From NCBI RefSeq assembly GCF_004345365.1, contig NZ_SLVF01000020.1:62001-126000 (forward strand): a stretch of 64,000 nucleotides of DNA, read 5' to 3'. A program made the position numbers and the translations under genes. The DNA is from Kribbella sp. VKM Ac-2568 (lineage in GTDB: Bacteria > Actinomycetota > Actinomycetes > Propionibacteriales > Kribbellaceae). Each line of letters starts with the position of its first letter. Position 1 is the first letter of the stretch. Below the pieces are notes generated by a model. The model was not told where the DNA came from, did no database searches, and saw only the letters and a program-made list of their open reading frames with translations. Positions 52,466 to 60,932 of the stretch are shown here, piece after piece.

Positions 52466-53314
52466 TCACTGATCCGCCGTGCTGTGCCGGCGGAGCTGTT
52501 CGAGGATGATCGGGTCCAGCTTTCCCGGAACCAGGCGTTCCTCGAAGTTCTCCGTACCTGCCCAGGTCTCGAGTGCCTCGGCGAGCCGGGAACCGTCACT
52601 CGTCTGATAGCCGAGCCGGTCCAGCAGCGAAGCCACCTCATCGGCCAGGGCGCCTTCCAGCGGGAGCAGGGATTCGTGGTCGGGCTTGCCGAAGTACAGC
52701 TCGTGCAGAGCGAGCAGCCGACCGAGCTCCTCGACCGGATTGCGGTGGTCGTCGACGCGGAGGTCGACGGCGAGATCCAGGACACCGCCGTACGCCGCGC
52801 CGGCGCGCCAGACCCTCAGGGCCGCGCTCTGGCGACCGCGGCGGTCGCCACCGGCCCGGTCTCCGGCGGTCAGAGCCTCCAGCAACCTGCGCCCGAACGG
52901 CTCGTCCGACCGCTCTCGCCACGCGGTGGCCATGGCCTCGACAACCTGCGGTCCAGCGAGGACATTGCCTTGGACCGCGAACCCATCGCCTGCCGTGCCG
53001 CCCGCCCAGTCCAAACACTCCGGGCCGGTGAACGTGGCGCCGCGGCCCTGCGCGTCGATCACGCCGCACTGCCGGCTGTCCCGCGCGTCGTCGGCGCCGG
53101 TGAGCCGCTCAACCACCTCGCCGGCCGGGAGCCCGTTCGCGAGCAGGTCGATTCCGTCAGGGCCGTAGGAGAGGTTGGCCGCGGCCTGGGTTGCGACAGC
53201 CCCCGCACCGGCGCGCCCCCAAGGAACCACGGCACCGACCGCCAGGAACTTCGACGCGACCGCAATTCCCCAGGACTGCGAGTCCACGTCGTACGCCACG
53301 ATCGAAAACGTCAT
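52466..53314 (-). CDS. DUF1028 protein (Ntn-hydrolase-like)
   Basis: A 282-residue protein. TFSIVAYDVDSQSWGIAVAS, KFLAVGAVVPWGRAGAGAVA, TQAAANLSYGPDG and AVQGNVLAGPQVVEAM form the conserved DUF1028 core of about 200 residues, known to have an Ntn-hydrolase-like fold. The C-terminal 70 residues may be the peptidoglycan-binding-like tail seen in some members (LEGALADEVASLLDRLGYQT). The substrate is unknown; members are often found with genes for amino-acid or peptide breakdown, as here. It converges on the Lrp gene with a 7-base gap. Confidence 0.82.
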   Translation of the reverse strand: MTFSIVAYDVDSQSWGIAVASKFLAVGAVVPWGRAGAGAVATQAAANLSYGPDGIDLLANGLPAGEVVERLTGADDARDSRQCGVIDAQGRGATFTGPECLDWAGGTAGDGFAVQGNVLAGPQVVEAMATAWRERSDEPFGRRLLEALTAGDRAGGDRRGRQSAALRVWRAGAAYGGVLDLAVDLRVDDHRNPVEELGRLLALHELYFGKPDHESLLPLEGALADEVASLLDRLGYQTSDGSRLAEALETWAGTENFEERLVPGKLDPIILEQLRRHSTADQ

Positions 53315-53473
53315 CGCCCGCTCCCTTCACCCGTCCCGCAGATCTCGTCGCTCCGCACCCACAACCGCCGAGCAGTCTAGGCGTGGCGAGGCCGAGGTCG
53401 GCGCTGAGCATGGTGCCCGTCGGGAGCATCGAGGTGGTGCACCGCAGCGGCGAGAGCGGACGGTACCTCTTCG

Positions 53474-53830
53474 TCATCTAGGACTGCAGGAGTATCGATC
53501 ACGTTCTCCAGCTGGACCGGACAGACCCGCTGCCCGTCGTACAGCGGTGGGAGCGCCAGACCGTAGAAGGGCCCAGTGGTCGGAGCCGGCCCACCGTCCA
53601 TCCAGATAGTCCTGATACGTGCCCCAGGAGATGCCGGTCATCAGGTGGACGCGATAGCCGGCCTCGCGCCACCGGGCAATGCGCTTCGCCGCCGTGTCGT
53701 TGAGGCCGTAGACCATGACGAAGTCGGTGCGCAGGTCGATCGATTCGTCGTACGGCGCCTGCTCCTGGAAACCGGTGGCCTCGCCGTGCTTGCCGGTGTT
53801 GCTGTCCTTGTCGGCGTTGCTGTTCGCCAT
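53474..53830 (-). pseudogene. Truncated gene, N-terminal part of a conserved protein
   Basis: A 118-residue frame. Residues 25-83 look like real protein (PYDESIDLRTDFVMVYGLND, AKRIARWREAGYRVHLMTGI, SWGTYQDYLDGRWAGSDHW). I recall that segment from the N-terminus of longer proteins of sugar-related loci in actinomycetes. After the DHW residues the frame turns into unconserved Arg/Ser-rich sequence and stops. A different frame continues over 53377-53601 (GPFYGLALPPLYDGQRVC), which may belong to the same damaged gene through a frameshift. The parent family cannot be named with confidence. Confidence 0.45.
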
Positions 53831-53971
53831 GCGCCTTTCCCGTTTCCACGACTGCCATCAACCCTGGCCGGTCCGGTCCGCGGGCACCAGCGTGACGTCA
53901 GGAACTGGACAGGATGCGGAGCGCGACCGACCCGGCCGCGCCTCAGAGACACGGCCGGATCATCGGTCGGA

Positions 53972-54826
53972 TCAATAGATGGTCACGCCGTAGACGCTCG
54001 CGGCTTCGGTCACGGGCTGGAAGAACGTCGTGCCTCCGCTGGTGCAGTTGCCGCTGCCACCGGAGGTCAGGCCGAGCGCCTTCGTGCCGTCGTACAGTGG
54101 GCCGCCAGAATCGCCCGGTTCCGCGCACACGGTCGTCTGGATCAGTCCGCCGACCCTGCCGCCGCCGGAGTACCGGACGGTGACGTTGAGTGCGGTGACC
54201 TTGCCGTTGTGGGTTCCGGTGGTCGAGCCCTTGCGAGTGACAGTCTCCCCGACGAACGCGTTGGCAGCGGTGAACCCACCCGGGTGGCTCAGCGACGCGT
54301 TGTCGTACCGGACCAGTGCGTAGTCGTTGCCTGGGAAGCTGTAGTCGATTGTCGGGCCGATCAGCGTGGAGTGGTTGGAGTTGGTGTACCAGGTGTTCGC
54401 CACCTTCCCGCAGTGGCCGGCGGTGAGGAAGTAGTAGGTGCCGCCCTTCACCACGTTGAAGCCGAGCGAGCAGCGGTACTGGCCGCCGTAGATCGCGTCA
54501 CCCGCCGAGAGCAGCGGCGTGAAGACACCGCTCGTGCGATTGACCTGTACCGCGTCGTGTTTCAGCGCGGCGACTTCCACCGCGGACACAGAGCTGTCTG
54601 CGGTGACGACCACCTTGCCGGAGGCCGTGTCGGTGTACCACGCGATGCCGCTCACCCCTGACCGTTCCACTGCGGCGTTTGCGGCGGACAGTTGCGCGGC
54701 CGGCGAAGGTGCGGCGGCACCCGCGGCCGGTACGGCGTACAGGGAGGCCGCGATCGCGCTGACCGCGGCTAGGAGCTGGGCGGTCCGGCGCAGGCGGCTC
54801 CGGACTGACGTGCGTTCGAGCCTCAT
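53972..54826 (-). CDS. Secreted trypsin-like serine protease (S1, streptogrisin/alpha-lytic type)
   Basis: A 284-residue exported protease. The signal peptide is at residues 10-38 (RRTAQLLAAVSAIAASLYAV). A pro-region of about 60 residues follows, then the mature enzyme starting near 112 (YGGQYRCSLGFNVV). The triad is H138 (TAGHCG), D168 (GNDYALVRY) and S240 (EPGDSGGP). Cysteine pairs (C119/C139, C234 and its partner) fit this family. The ATG at 54826 has GGGAGGA 5 bases upstream. It degrades protein outside the cell. Start and end are not joined to other genes. Confidence 0.92.
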   Translation of the reverse strand: MRLERTSVRSRLRRTAQLLAAVSAIAASLYAVPAAGAAAPSPAAQLSAANAAVERSGVSGIAWYTDTASGKVVVTADSSVSAVEVAALKHDAVQVNRTSGVFTPLLSAGDAIYGGQYRCSLGFNVVKGGTYYFLTAGHCGKVANTWYTNSNHSTLIGPTIDYSFPGNDYALVRYDNASLSHPGGFTAANAFVGETVTRKGSTTGTHNGKVTALNVTVRYSGGGRVGGLIQTTVCAEPGDSGGPLYDGTKALGLTSGGSGNCTSGGTTFFQPVTEAASVYGVTIY

Positions 54827-54990
54827 TAGATCCTCCCGAGGAGTGAACGGGACCTGTGGGCGGGGTCCCTCGAACTGTCGGGCCGGTGGCGCCATGTAGC
54901 CGTGACACCACTGGCTGACACTCAGGAGTATTTGCCCGTCCGGACTTACAGGCAACCGCTCGTCAGTCGTCGCCTGCGCTGCCCTGGGCT

Positions 54991-56988
54991 TCAGCGGTTG
55001 AGGAGGTCGGCGGCTTGGAGCTGTTGCCAGATCTCGGACTGGTCGACGACGGTGACGCCGAGCTTCTCGGCCTTGGTGAGTTTGGCGGCGCCGACGTCGG
55101 CTCCGGTGATGAGCAGGTCGGTGCTCGCCGAGACCGACGAGGCGATGGTGGCGCCTGCCTTCTCGCAGAGTCGTTGGAAGGCTGGGCGGGCGACCTTTTC
55201 GCCGGAGCGTGGGTCGCTGATCGCGCCGGTGACCACCACTGTCTTGCCCGCCAGGGGTGCACCGGCTGCGACGACCGGTGGGAGGTCTTCCTCGCGCACG
55301 TCCAGCGATACGCCGGCCGCACGGAGCCGCTCGAGCTCGGGCCGTAGTCGGGTGAGGTGCTCGATCAGCGAGGCGGCGACCTTCGGCCCGATGTCTTCCA
55401 CGGCGACGAGGCCATCGACGCCTGCGTCGGCAACCTCTTCCAGTGAGCCGAATCCCGCTCGGCACACTCTGGTCGCGGTGCCTTCGGAGGCCATCGGGAT
55501 CGCGAGGCCGATCAGTGCCCGGCGGAGGCCGACCTGACGGCTCGCGTCGATCGAGTCGATCATGCGGGCAGCCGAGACCTCGCCGATGCGGTCGAACTCC
55601 AGCAGACCGTCCTTGGTCAGCTGGTAGAAGTCCGACGGGTGTTCCAGAATCCCCGCCTCGGCCAGCCGTTCGATCCAGACTCCGCCGATCGCGTCGATGT
55701 CGGCGGCTGCGCGGGATGCCCAGTGGATCAGTCGCCGTACGGTCTGGGCGGGGCAGGCAACGTTGGTGCAGAACAGTTCGCGGCTATTGCCCTGCTCTGT
55801 CAATGCCTGCTCGCACGACGGGCACACCGTGGGCGGCACGATGTCCCGCTCTGCGCCCGTGCGCTTGGAGGCGTCGAGCACGCCGGCGACGAACGGGATC
55901 ACGTCGCCGGCGCGGCGTACCAGGACTGTGTCGCCGATCTTGATGTCGCGGGCGCGGATCACTTCCTGGTTGGCCAGCGTTGCGCGGGTGACCGTCGTAC
56001 CGCCCACGAAGACGGGCTCCAGCCAGGCGACCGGCGCGATCTTGCCGGTTTTGCCGACGTCCCAGACCACGTCCGCCAGCACGGTGGTCTTCTCCTCGGC
56101 GGCGAACTTGAACGCCAGTGCGCCGCGCGGCGAGCTGGACCGGGTGCCGGCGGCGGCGAAGGCGTCGCGATCGGCCAGTCGCAGTACGGCGCCGTCCAGG
56201 TCGTAGTCGAGGTCGTTGCGCTGCTGCTCGATCGTGGTGATGACCGCCTGCGCAGCGGCCGCGTCGTCGCAGTGCCGCATGTCGGCGACGGTGAATCCCA
56301 TCGTCTGCAGTGCGCGCTCGAGATCAGCGTCGGCATTGTCGGAGTCGCTGAGGAGGTCGAAGGCGAAGAACTGCAGGCGTCGTTCGGCGACGGTGGCCGG
56401 GTCCTTGGCGCGCAGGGTGCCCGCCGCGGCGTTCCTCGGGTTGATCAGGGGCTTGTCCGGGTGGGCGGCGTTGTAGGCGGCGAAGGTGGAGCGCAACATG
56501 ACCGCCTCACCGCGGACCTCGATGCGGCCCGGTACGTCGAGCCGATCCGGGACCCCATCGGCCAGTGCCCGCACCAGCGGGGTCACGTCATCGCCGGTCG
56601 TCCCGTCGCCGCGGGTGATCGCTCGTGCCAGTTGCCCGTTCTCGTAGACCAGGGCCAGCGACAGGCCATCCAATTTCGGCATGACCACGACTGACTGGCC
56701 GGGAAAGCGGCTGAAGAAGGCCTCCACCTGCTCGGGGCGGGTCGCCTTCTCCAGTGACAGCATCGGCCGCGAGTGCCGGATCGGCGCGTGCAGTACAGCG
56801 GGCGCACCCACCTGCTCCAACGGGTTCGGGTCGGGCGCGAGCTCCGGGTTGGCGTCGATCAGCGTCCGCAGCTCGTCCTCGATCGCGTCGTACTCCGCGT
56901 CGGCCACCACCGGCGAACCCCGGTAGTAGGCATCGCGCAGTACCACGATCTGATCAGCAAGTTCCTGAATGCGCTCCCCAACGTCCAC
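54991..56988 (-). CDS. ligA: NAD-dependent DNA ligase LigA (variant paralogue type)
   Basis: A 665-residue ligase that joins DNA nicks using NAD. The adenylation domain has the active-site K105 in MPKLDG, preceded by the Ia-like N-terminus (ADQIVVLRDAYYRGSPVVAD). An OB fold, a zinc finger with four Cys (CPSC and LFCTNVACP), helix-hairpin-helix repeats (GFGSLEEVADAGVDGLVAVE) and a C-terminal BRCT domain (GKTVVVTGAISDPRSGEKVA) follow. The active-site context PKLDGLS differs from the EPKIDGLA usual in housekeeping LigA, and the protein is shorter than the actinobacterial main ligase. It may therefore be a second copy. Confidence 0.9.
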   Translation of the reverse strand: MDVGERIQELADQIVVLRDAYYRGSPVVADAEYDAIEDELRTLIDANPELAPDPNPLEQVGAPAVLHAPIRHSRPMLSLEKATRPEQVEAFFSRFPGQSVVVMPKLDGLSLALVYENGQLARAITRGDGTTGDDVTPLVRALADGVPDRLDVPGRIEVRGEAVMLRSTFAAYNAAHPDKPLINPRNAAAGTLRAKDPATVAERRLQFFAFDLLSDSDNADADLERALQTMGFTVADMRHCDDAAAAQAVITTIEQQRNDLDYDLDGAVLRLADRDAFAAAGTRSSSPRGALAFKFAAEEKTTVLADVVWDVGKTGKIAPVAWLEPVFVGGTTVTRATLANQEVIRARDIKIGDTVLVRRAGDVIPFVAGVLDASKRTGAERDIVPPTVCPSCEQALTEQGNSRELFCTNVACPAQTVRRLIHWASRAAADIDAIGGVWIERLAEAGILEHPSDFYQLTKDGLLEFDRIGEVSAARMIDSIDASRQVGLRRALIGLAIPMASEGTATRVCRAGFGSLEEVADAGVDGLVAVEDIGPKVAASLIEHLTRLRPELERLRAAGVSLDVREEDLPPVVAAGAPLAGKTVVVTGAISDPRSGEKVARPAFQRLCEKAGATIASSVSASTDLLITGADVGAAKLTKAEKLGVTVVDQSEIWQQLQAADLLNR

Positions 56989-57060
56989 GGCCCAAGACCC
57001 TACCCGCGTCCCCCGACAACTGACCGCGTCACCGATGCGGGTTCGATCCGGTCGCCGCGG

Positions 57061-58659
57061 TCAGTCGACCACCGCGGGTGGCGCGCCCTCGTCGACGAGG
57101 TGTGTCTCCTCGCGTTTGCGCGGGAGCATGAGGGCCGGCACCAAGGTGAGGGCTACCAGCACCCAGGCGACCCAGAAGGTGTGCGCGAACGCCGCAGCGG
57201 CGTCGACCAGCCCGCGCGCGATCGCGGCGGGGTCGATATGGAGCGGTACGAGGCTCGCCGGCTGGGTGTTGGACAGGATGGCCGCTTGGGTCTCGCGGAG
57301 GCCTTCGCCCAGCCCGGGGACGTTTTCCGTACCGGGGATGATCGGCGAGTCGTTGAGCTGATTGGTGAGGATGACCGACATCGTCGCGACGCCGCAGGAC
57401 GAGGCGATCTGCTGGGTGATGTTGAGCAGGGTGGAGCCGCGCGCGACCTGAGGGCGGGCGAGCGTCTTCAGCGCCGAGGTGAACAACGGCATCATCGTGG
57501 CGCCCATCCCGAAGCCCATCACGACCAGCATCGCGATGATCTGGGGGTACGGCGTCGTCGCCGTGAGCTGGGTCAGGCCGAACATGCCTATGACGATCAG
57601 CACGAGCCCGACTGGCACGATCCGGCCCACCGGCACCTTGTCCACGAGTCTCCCGGCGATCGGCATGGTCACCATGGCGCCGAGTCCCTGCGGCGCCACC
57701 AGGAGACCTGCGTGCAGGGTGGACTCGCCGCGGATCTCTTGGAAGTAGGTGGGCACCAGGAGGAGCCCGCCGAAGAACGCCGCGGCGAACAGGAACATCG
57801 TGATGATCGAGACGGTCAGGTTGCGGTTGCGGAACAGCCGGAGGTCGAGCAAGGGGTGCTCCGGCCGGAAGGAGTGCCAGACGAACGCCGCCATCAGCAG
57901 CACCCCGGCCAGCATCGAGACCCACACCCGTGGAGCAGTGAAGTCACCGTTCTCGGCGGGCAGGGAGGACACGCCGAAGAGGAACAAGGCGAGCCCGGGG
58001 GACATCAGTGCCACTCCGACGACGTCGAGCGATTCCGACCGCTGCGGGCTGTCTTTGGCCAGCGCGAACCAGGCGTAGATCAGGGCGATCGCGCCAAGCG
58101 GTACGTTGATGAGGAAGATCCAGTGCCAGCTCGCCACCTGGATCAGCCAGCCGCCCAGGATCGGTCCCAGGATCGGGCCGAGCAGCATGGGCACCCCGAG
58201 GATGGCCATCAGCCGCCCCATCCGGTGTGGCCCCGCCGCCTTGGTCATGATGGTCATGCCAAGCGGCATCAGCATGCCGCCACCTAGTCCCTGCAGGACG
58301 CGGAAGCCGATGAGCATGTTGATGCTCGACGCGGTGGCACACAGGGCGGACCCGGCGGTGAAGAGGAAGATCGCGGTCATGTAGAGCCGCTTGGTGCCGA
58401 ACCGATCAGCCGCCCATCCGGTCAGCGGAATCACGGTCGCGAGCGCGAGCGTGTACGCAGTGACCGTCCAGGCGACGTGGGCGTACGTGACCGGGTTGTC
58501 GGGCGAGCCGAACTCGAGCTGGAAGGTCGGCAAGGCGACGTTGACCACGGTGATGTCGAGGATCGACATGACGGCGCCCAATACGACGACACCGGCGATC
58601 TTCAGAACGGCGGCATCGATGTGATCGGGGTAGTCGGAGTGGGTAGCAGGCTGGCTCAT
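57061..58659 (-). CDS. DHA2-family MFS multidrug exporter (EmrB/QacA type)
   Basis: A 532-residue membrane protein with 14 helices. Motif LDITVVNVALPTF near the start, GWAADRFGTKRLYM (motif A) and LGPILGPILGGWLI (motif C, antiporter) are typical of the family, which expels drugs or other hydrophobic compounds against protons. It ends with a basic tail. No regulator is adjacent. The upstream aldehyde dehydrogenase gene on the same strand ends 157 bases away, so shared transcription is possible but unproven. Confidence 0.92.
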   Translation of the reverse strand: MSQPATHSDYPDHIDAAVLKIAGVVVLGAVMSILDITVVNVALPTFQLEFGSPDNPVTYAHVAWTVTAYTLALATVIPLTGWAADRFGTKRLYMTAIFLFTAGSALCATASSINMLIGFRVLQGLGGGMLMPLGMTIMTKAAGPHRMGRLMAILGVPMLLGPILGPILGGWLIQVASWHWIFLINVPLGAIALIYAWFALAKDSPQRSESLDVVGVALMSPGLALFLFGVSSLPAENGDFTAPRVWVSMLAGVLLMAAFVWHSFRPEHPLLDLRLFRNRNLTVSIITMFLFAAAFFGGLLLVPTYFQEIRGESTLHAGLLVAPQGLGAMVTMPIAGRLVDKVPVGRIVPVGLVLIVIGMFGLTQLTATTPYPQIIAMLVVMGFGMGATMMPLFTSALKTLARPQVARGSTLLNITQQIASSCGVATMSVILTNQLNDSPIIPGTENVPGLGEGLRETQAAILSNTQPASLVPLHIDPAAIARGLVDAAAAFAHTFWVAWVLVALTLVPALMLPRKREETHLVDEGAPPAVVD

Positions 58660-58816
58660 TTTGGTCCCCCTGAGCGCGAATCACGTCCTCCCGAGACTAC
58701 GCGCGAATCCTGCGCGGGCACGAGCACATTTCCTCGGCAGCCTGGGCTGTCGAGCCCTCAACTGTGTTGGATCTGAACGTACGAAGGCCTGGCCTGGTCG
58801 GGCTTCGGCTCTGGGG

Positions 58817-60325
58817 TCAGCCGAGTTTGAAGGGGTCGCGGGTGGCGCCGGTGAGTTCTATCCAGACGGACTTCACCTCGGTGTACTCGTGGATGGCGTC
58901 GATCCCGTTCTCACGGCCGATGCCGCTCGCGCCGAAGCCACCGAACGGCACGTTGGGCGCGACCACTCGGTAGGCGTTGATCCAGACGTTGCCGGCCCGG
59001 AGCCGCGCCGCGACCCGATGCGCGCGGTGCACGTCCTTCGTCCACACCGCACCGGCCAGACCGTACGGCGTGTCGTTGGCGAGGCGGAGCGCGTCGTCCT
59101 CGTCGCGGAACGGGTACACCGACAGAACTGGCCCGAAGATCTCCTCCCGGACGACGGTGTGCTCCTTGCTCACACCGGTGAGTACGGTCGGTCGGATGAA
59201 GAGGCCGCCGTGGTCCTGGTCGGGACCGCCACCACAGGCGATCACGGCCCCTTCCTTCCGCGCTGTCTCCAGGTAACCGAGCACCTTCTCGTACTGCGGT
59301 GTGTTCGCGGCCGGCCCCATCTCGGTGTCCTCGTCGTTGGGGTCCCCGAGCCGAATCCGGTCGGCACGCTCGACGATGAGACTGACCAGTTCGTCGTGCA
59401 CACTCTCGTGCACGATGAGGCGTGATCCGGCCATGCAGGTCTGGCCGGTCGCGGCGAAGACACCGGCGATGACGCCATTGGCCACTGCGGCGAGGTCCGC
59501 GTCGGGGAACACCACCTGAGCGGACTTACCGCCGAGTTCGAGTGTCACGCGGTTCAGATTCGCGCCGGCGGCTTGGGCCACGGCGGCACCGGTCGCGGTC
59601 GACCCTGTGAAGGCGACCTTGTCGACGCCGGGATGCCCGGCCAACGACGCGCCGACCGAGCGGTTCAGGCCGCAAACGACGTTGAACACGCCGGGCGGGA
59701 TCCCGGCTTCGTGAACGAGTTCGGCGAAGGCCAGGGTCGAGGCAGGGGAGTGTTCGGATGGCTTCACGACGAAGGTGCAGCCGGCCGCGAGTGCGGTGGC
59801 GAGTTTGAAGGTCATCAGCAGCAATGGCGAGTTCCACGGCGTGATGGCTGCGACGACACCGACCGGCTCGCGTCGGGTGTAAACGAAGAAGTTGTCCCGG
59901 TCCGAAGGTATCGCGCGGCCCTCGATCTTGTCCGCCAACCCGGAGAAGTAGTAATACCACTCCGGTAGGTACTGCATCTGGCCGATCATCTCGCGGTAGA
60001 GCTTGCCGGAGTCGGCGACCTCGAGCCGGGCCAGTCGCTCAGCGTTGGCGGCGATGACGTCCCCGAGTCGCCGGAGGAGTCGCGCCCGCTGAAAGCCGGT
60101 CATGCTGCCCCACGGACCGTCGAGAGCGTCCCTCGCGGCTTGGACCGCTCGGTCGACGTCGACCGCCGTTCCGTCCGGGACGCTCGCCCAGGCCTTGCCG
60201 GTGTAAGGATTGGGCGAGGCGAAGGTCGCTCCCGAGAGGGCGTCGACGAACTCTCCGCCGATGTACATCTGGAACCGCTGCAGGTCCTCCCGGTCCGTCT
60301 GCGGCGTGAGCGTCGTACTGGTCAT
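58817..60325 (-). CDS. Aldehyde dehydrogenase family protein
   Basis: A 502-residue NAD(P)-dependent aldehyde dehydrogenase. MYIGGEFVDAL opens the domain; TPWNSPLLLMTFKLATALAA, VAFTGSTATGA, ELGGKSAQVVF (general-base Glu) and GQTCMAGSRL (catalytic Cys) are in order. EEIFGPVLSV and FGGFGASGIGRENG follow. The group looks like the broad betaine- or phenylacetaldehyde-type enzymes; the substrate is open. The ATG at 60325 has AGGAG 5 bases upstream. It is a different branch from the enzyme at 50421-51929. Confidence 0.9.
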   Translation of the reverse strand: MTSTTLTPQTDREDLQRFQMYIGGEFVDALSGATFASPNPYTGKAWASVPDGTAVDVDRAVQAARDALDGPWGSMTGFQRARLLRRLGDVIAANAERLARLEVADSGKLYREMIGQMQYLPEWYYYFSGLADKIEGRAIPSDRDNFFVYTRREPVGVVAAITPWNSPLLLMTFKLATALAAGCTFVVKPSEHSPASTLAFAELVHEAGIPPGVFNVVCGLNRSVGASLAGHPGVDKVAFTGSTATGAAVAQAAGANLNRVTLELGGKSAQVVFPDADLAAVANGVIAGVFAATGQTCMAGSRLIVHESVHDELVSLIVERADRIRLGDPNDEDTEMGPAANTPQYEKVLGYLETARKEGAVIACGGGPDQDHGGLFIRPTVLTGVSKEHTVVREEIFGPVLSVYPFRDEDDALRLANDTPYGLAGAVWTKDVHRAHRVAARLRAGNVWINAYRVVAPNVPFGGFGASGIGRENGIDAIHEYTEVKSVWIELTGATRDPFKLG

Positions 60326-60535
60326 CGCTGCTCCTGGTCGTCGGAGGCGTCTTCCTACGGACGTTAGGTCACGCCCGTCGCGACGGCCAGCCGAGTCGTG
60401 GATCGGGGCGGCGATACCCGCCCCTCGTCCGCCCATTCTCACGACTCACCGCCAGCCGCGGCTCCGGCCGGCTGCGACAGCCGGGGGCGGGTCAAATGGT
60501 GAGCTTTGGCGTGGTTTTGATGCGTGCATGCCACA

Positions 60536-60871
60536 ATGCCGGGCATGGGCGGGTTGTCGTTGTGGTCAGAAGATTCGTTTCTCTCGATCGCGAGCCGTGG
60601 GTCGATTCTGTCGATCGGCTCGGCGGGGTCGGCGCTGAGCATCGGCTCAGTTGGTTCCGCGTTGTCGGTCGCGTCGGTCGGTTCGACCCTGTCTGCCTTC
60701 TCGGCCGGGTCGGTCCTCTCGGTCGGCTCGGCGCTGTCGGCACGGTCGCGCTGGTCGGTGCTCAGCAGCGACGGTGATCGCGACGTACTGCGCAAGCCGC
60801 CGCGACCTGCCTTCGCCGCAGGTGGGGTGACGCTCGCCGTGCTACTGATCGCCTTCAGCCACAGACGCTAG
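60536..60871 (+). CDS. Ser-Gly repeat protein with C-terminal membrane helix
   Basis: A 111-residue protein. After GGLSLWSEDSFLSIASRGS it carries a run of pentad repeats of the type S-hydrophobic-x-S-x-G-S (ILSIGSAGSALSIGSVGS, LSVASVGSTLSAFSAGS, VLSVGSALS), about 45 residues, like a short beta-solenoid. Then comes a charged turn (SDGDRDVLRKPPRP) and a single membrane helix (AAGGVTLAVLLIAFSHRR). I have seen this pattern in other actinomycetes and know no function. The start is uncertain: ATG codons at 60536 and 60545, or GTG at 60524, without a ribosome site, so a leaderless start is possible. Confidence 0.65.
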   Translation: MPGMGGLSLWSEDSFLSIASRGSILSIGSAGSALSIGSVGSALSVASVGSTLSAFSAGSVLSVGSALSARSRWSVLSSDGDRDVLRKPPRPAFAAGGVTLAVLLIAFSHRR

Positions 60872-60881
60872 CGGTACGGCG

Positions 60882-60908
60882 ACCCTGCGCAGCTCGTGAC
60901 TGCGCAGG
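60882..60908. terminator. Bidirectional terminator-like hairpin
   Basis: Arms CCCTGCGCAG (60882-60891) and CTGCGCAGGG (60899-60908) are exact complements with a 7-base loop. The hairpin lies in the 61-base gap between two convergent genes and would serve both. Confidence 0.75.
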
Positions 60909-60932
60909 GCCGCCATGTTCACCTACCGGCTG

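Noticed and set aside
56773..58287. 504-codon plus-strand frame opposite the MFS exporter and LigA start
   Set aside because: His/Asp/Arg-rich shadow that runs across two real genes on the other strand.
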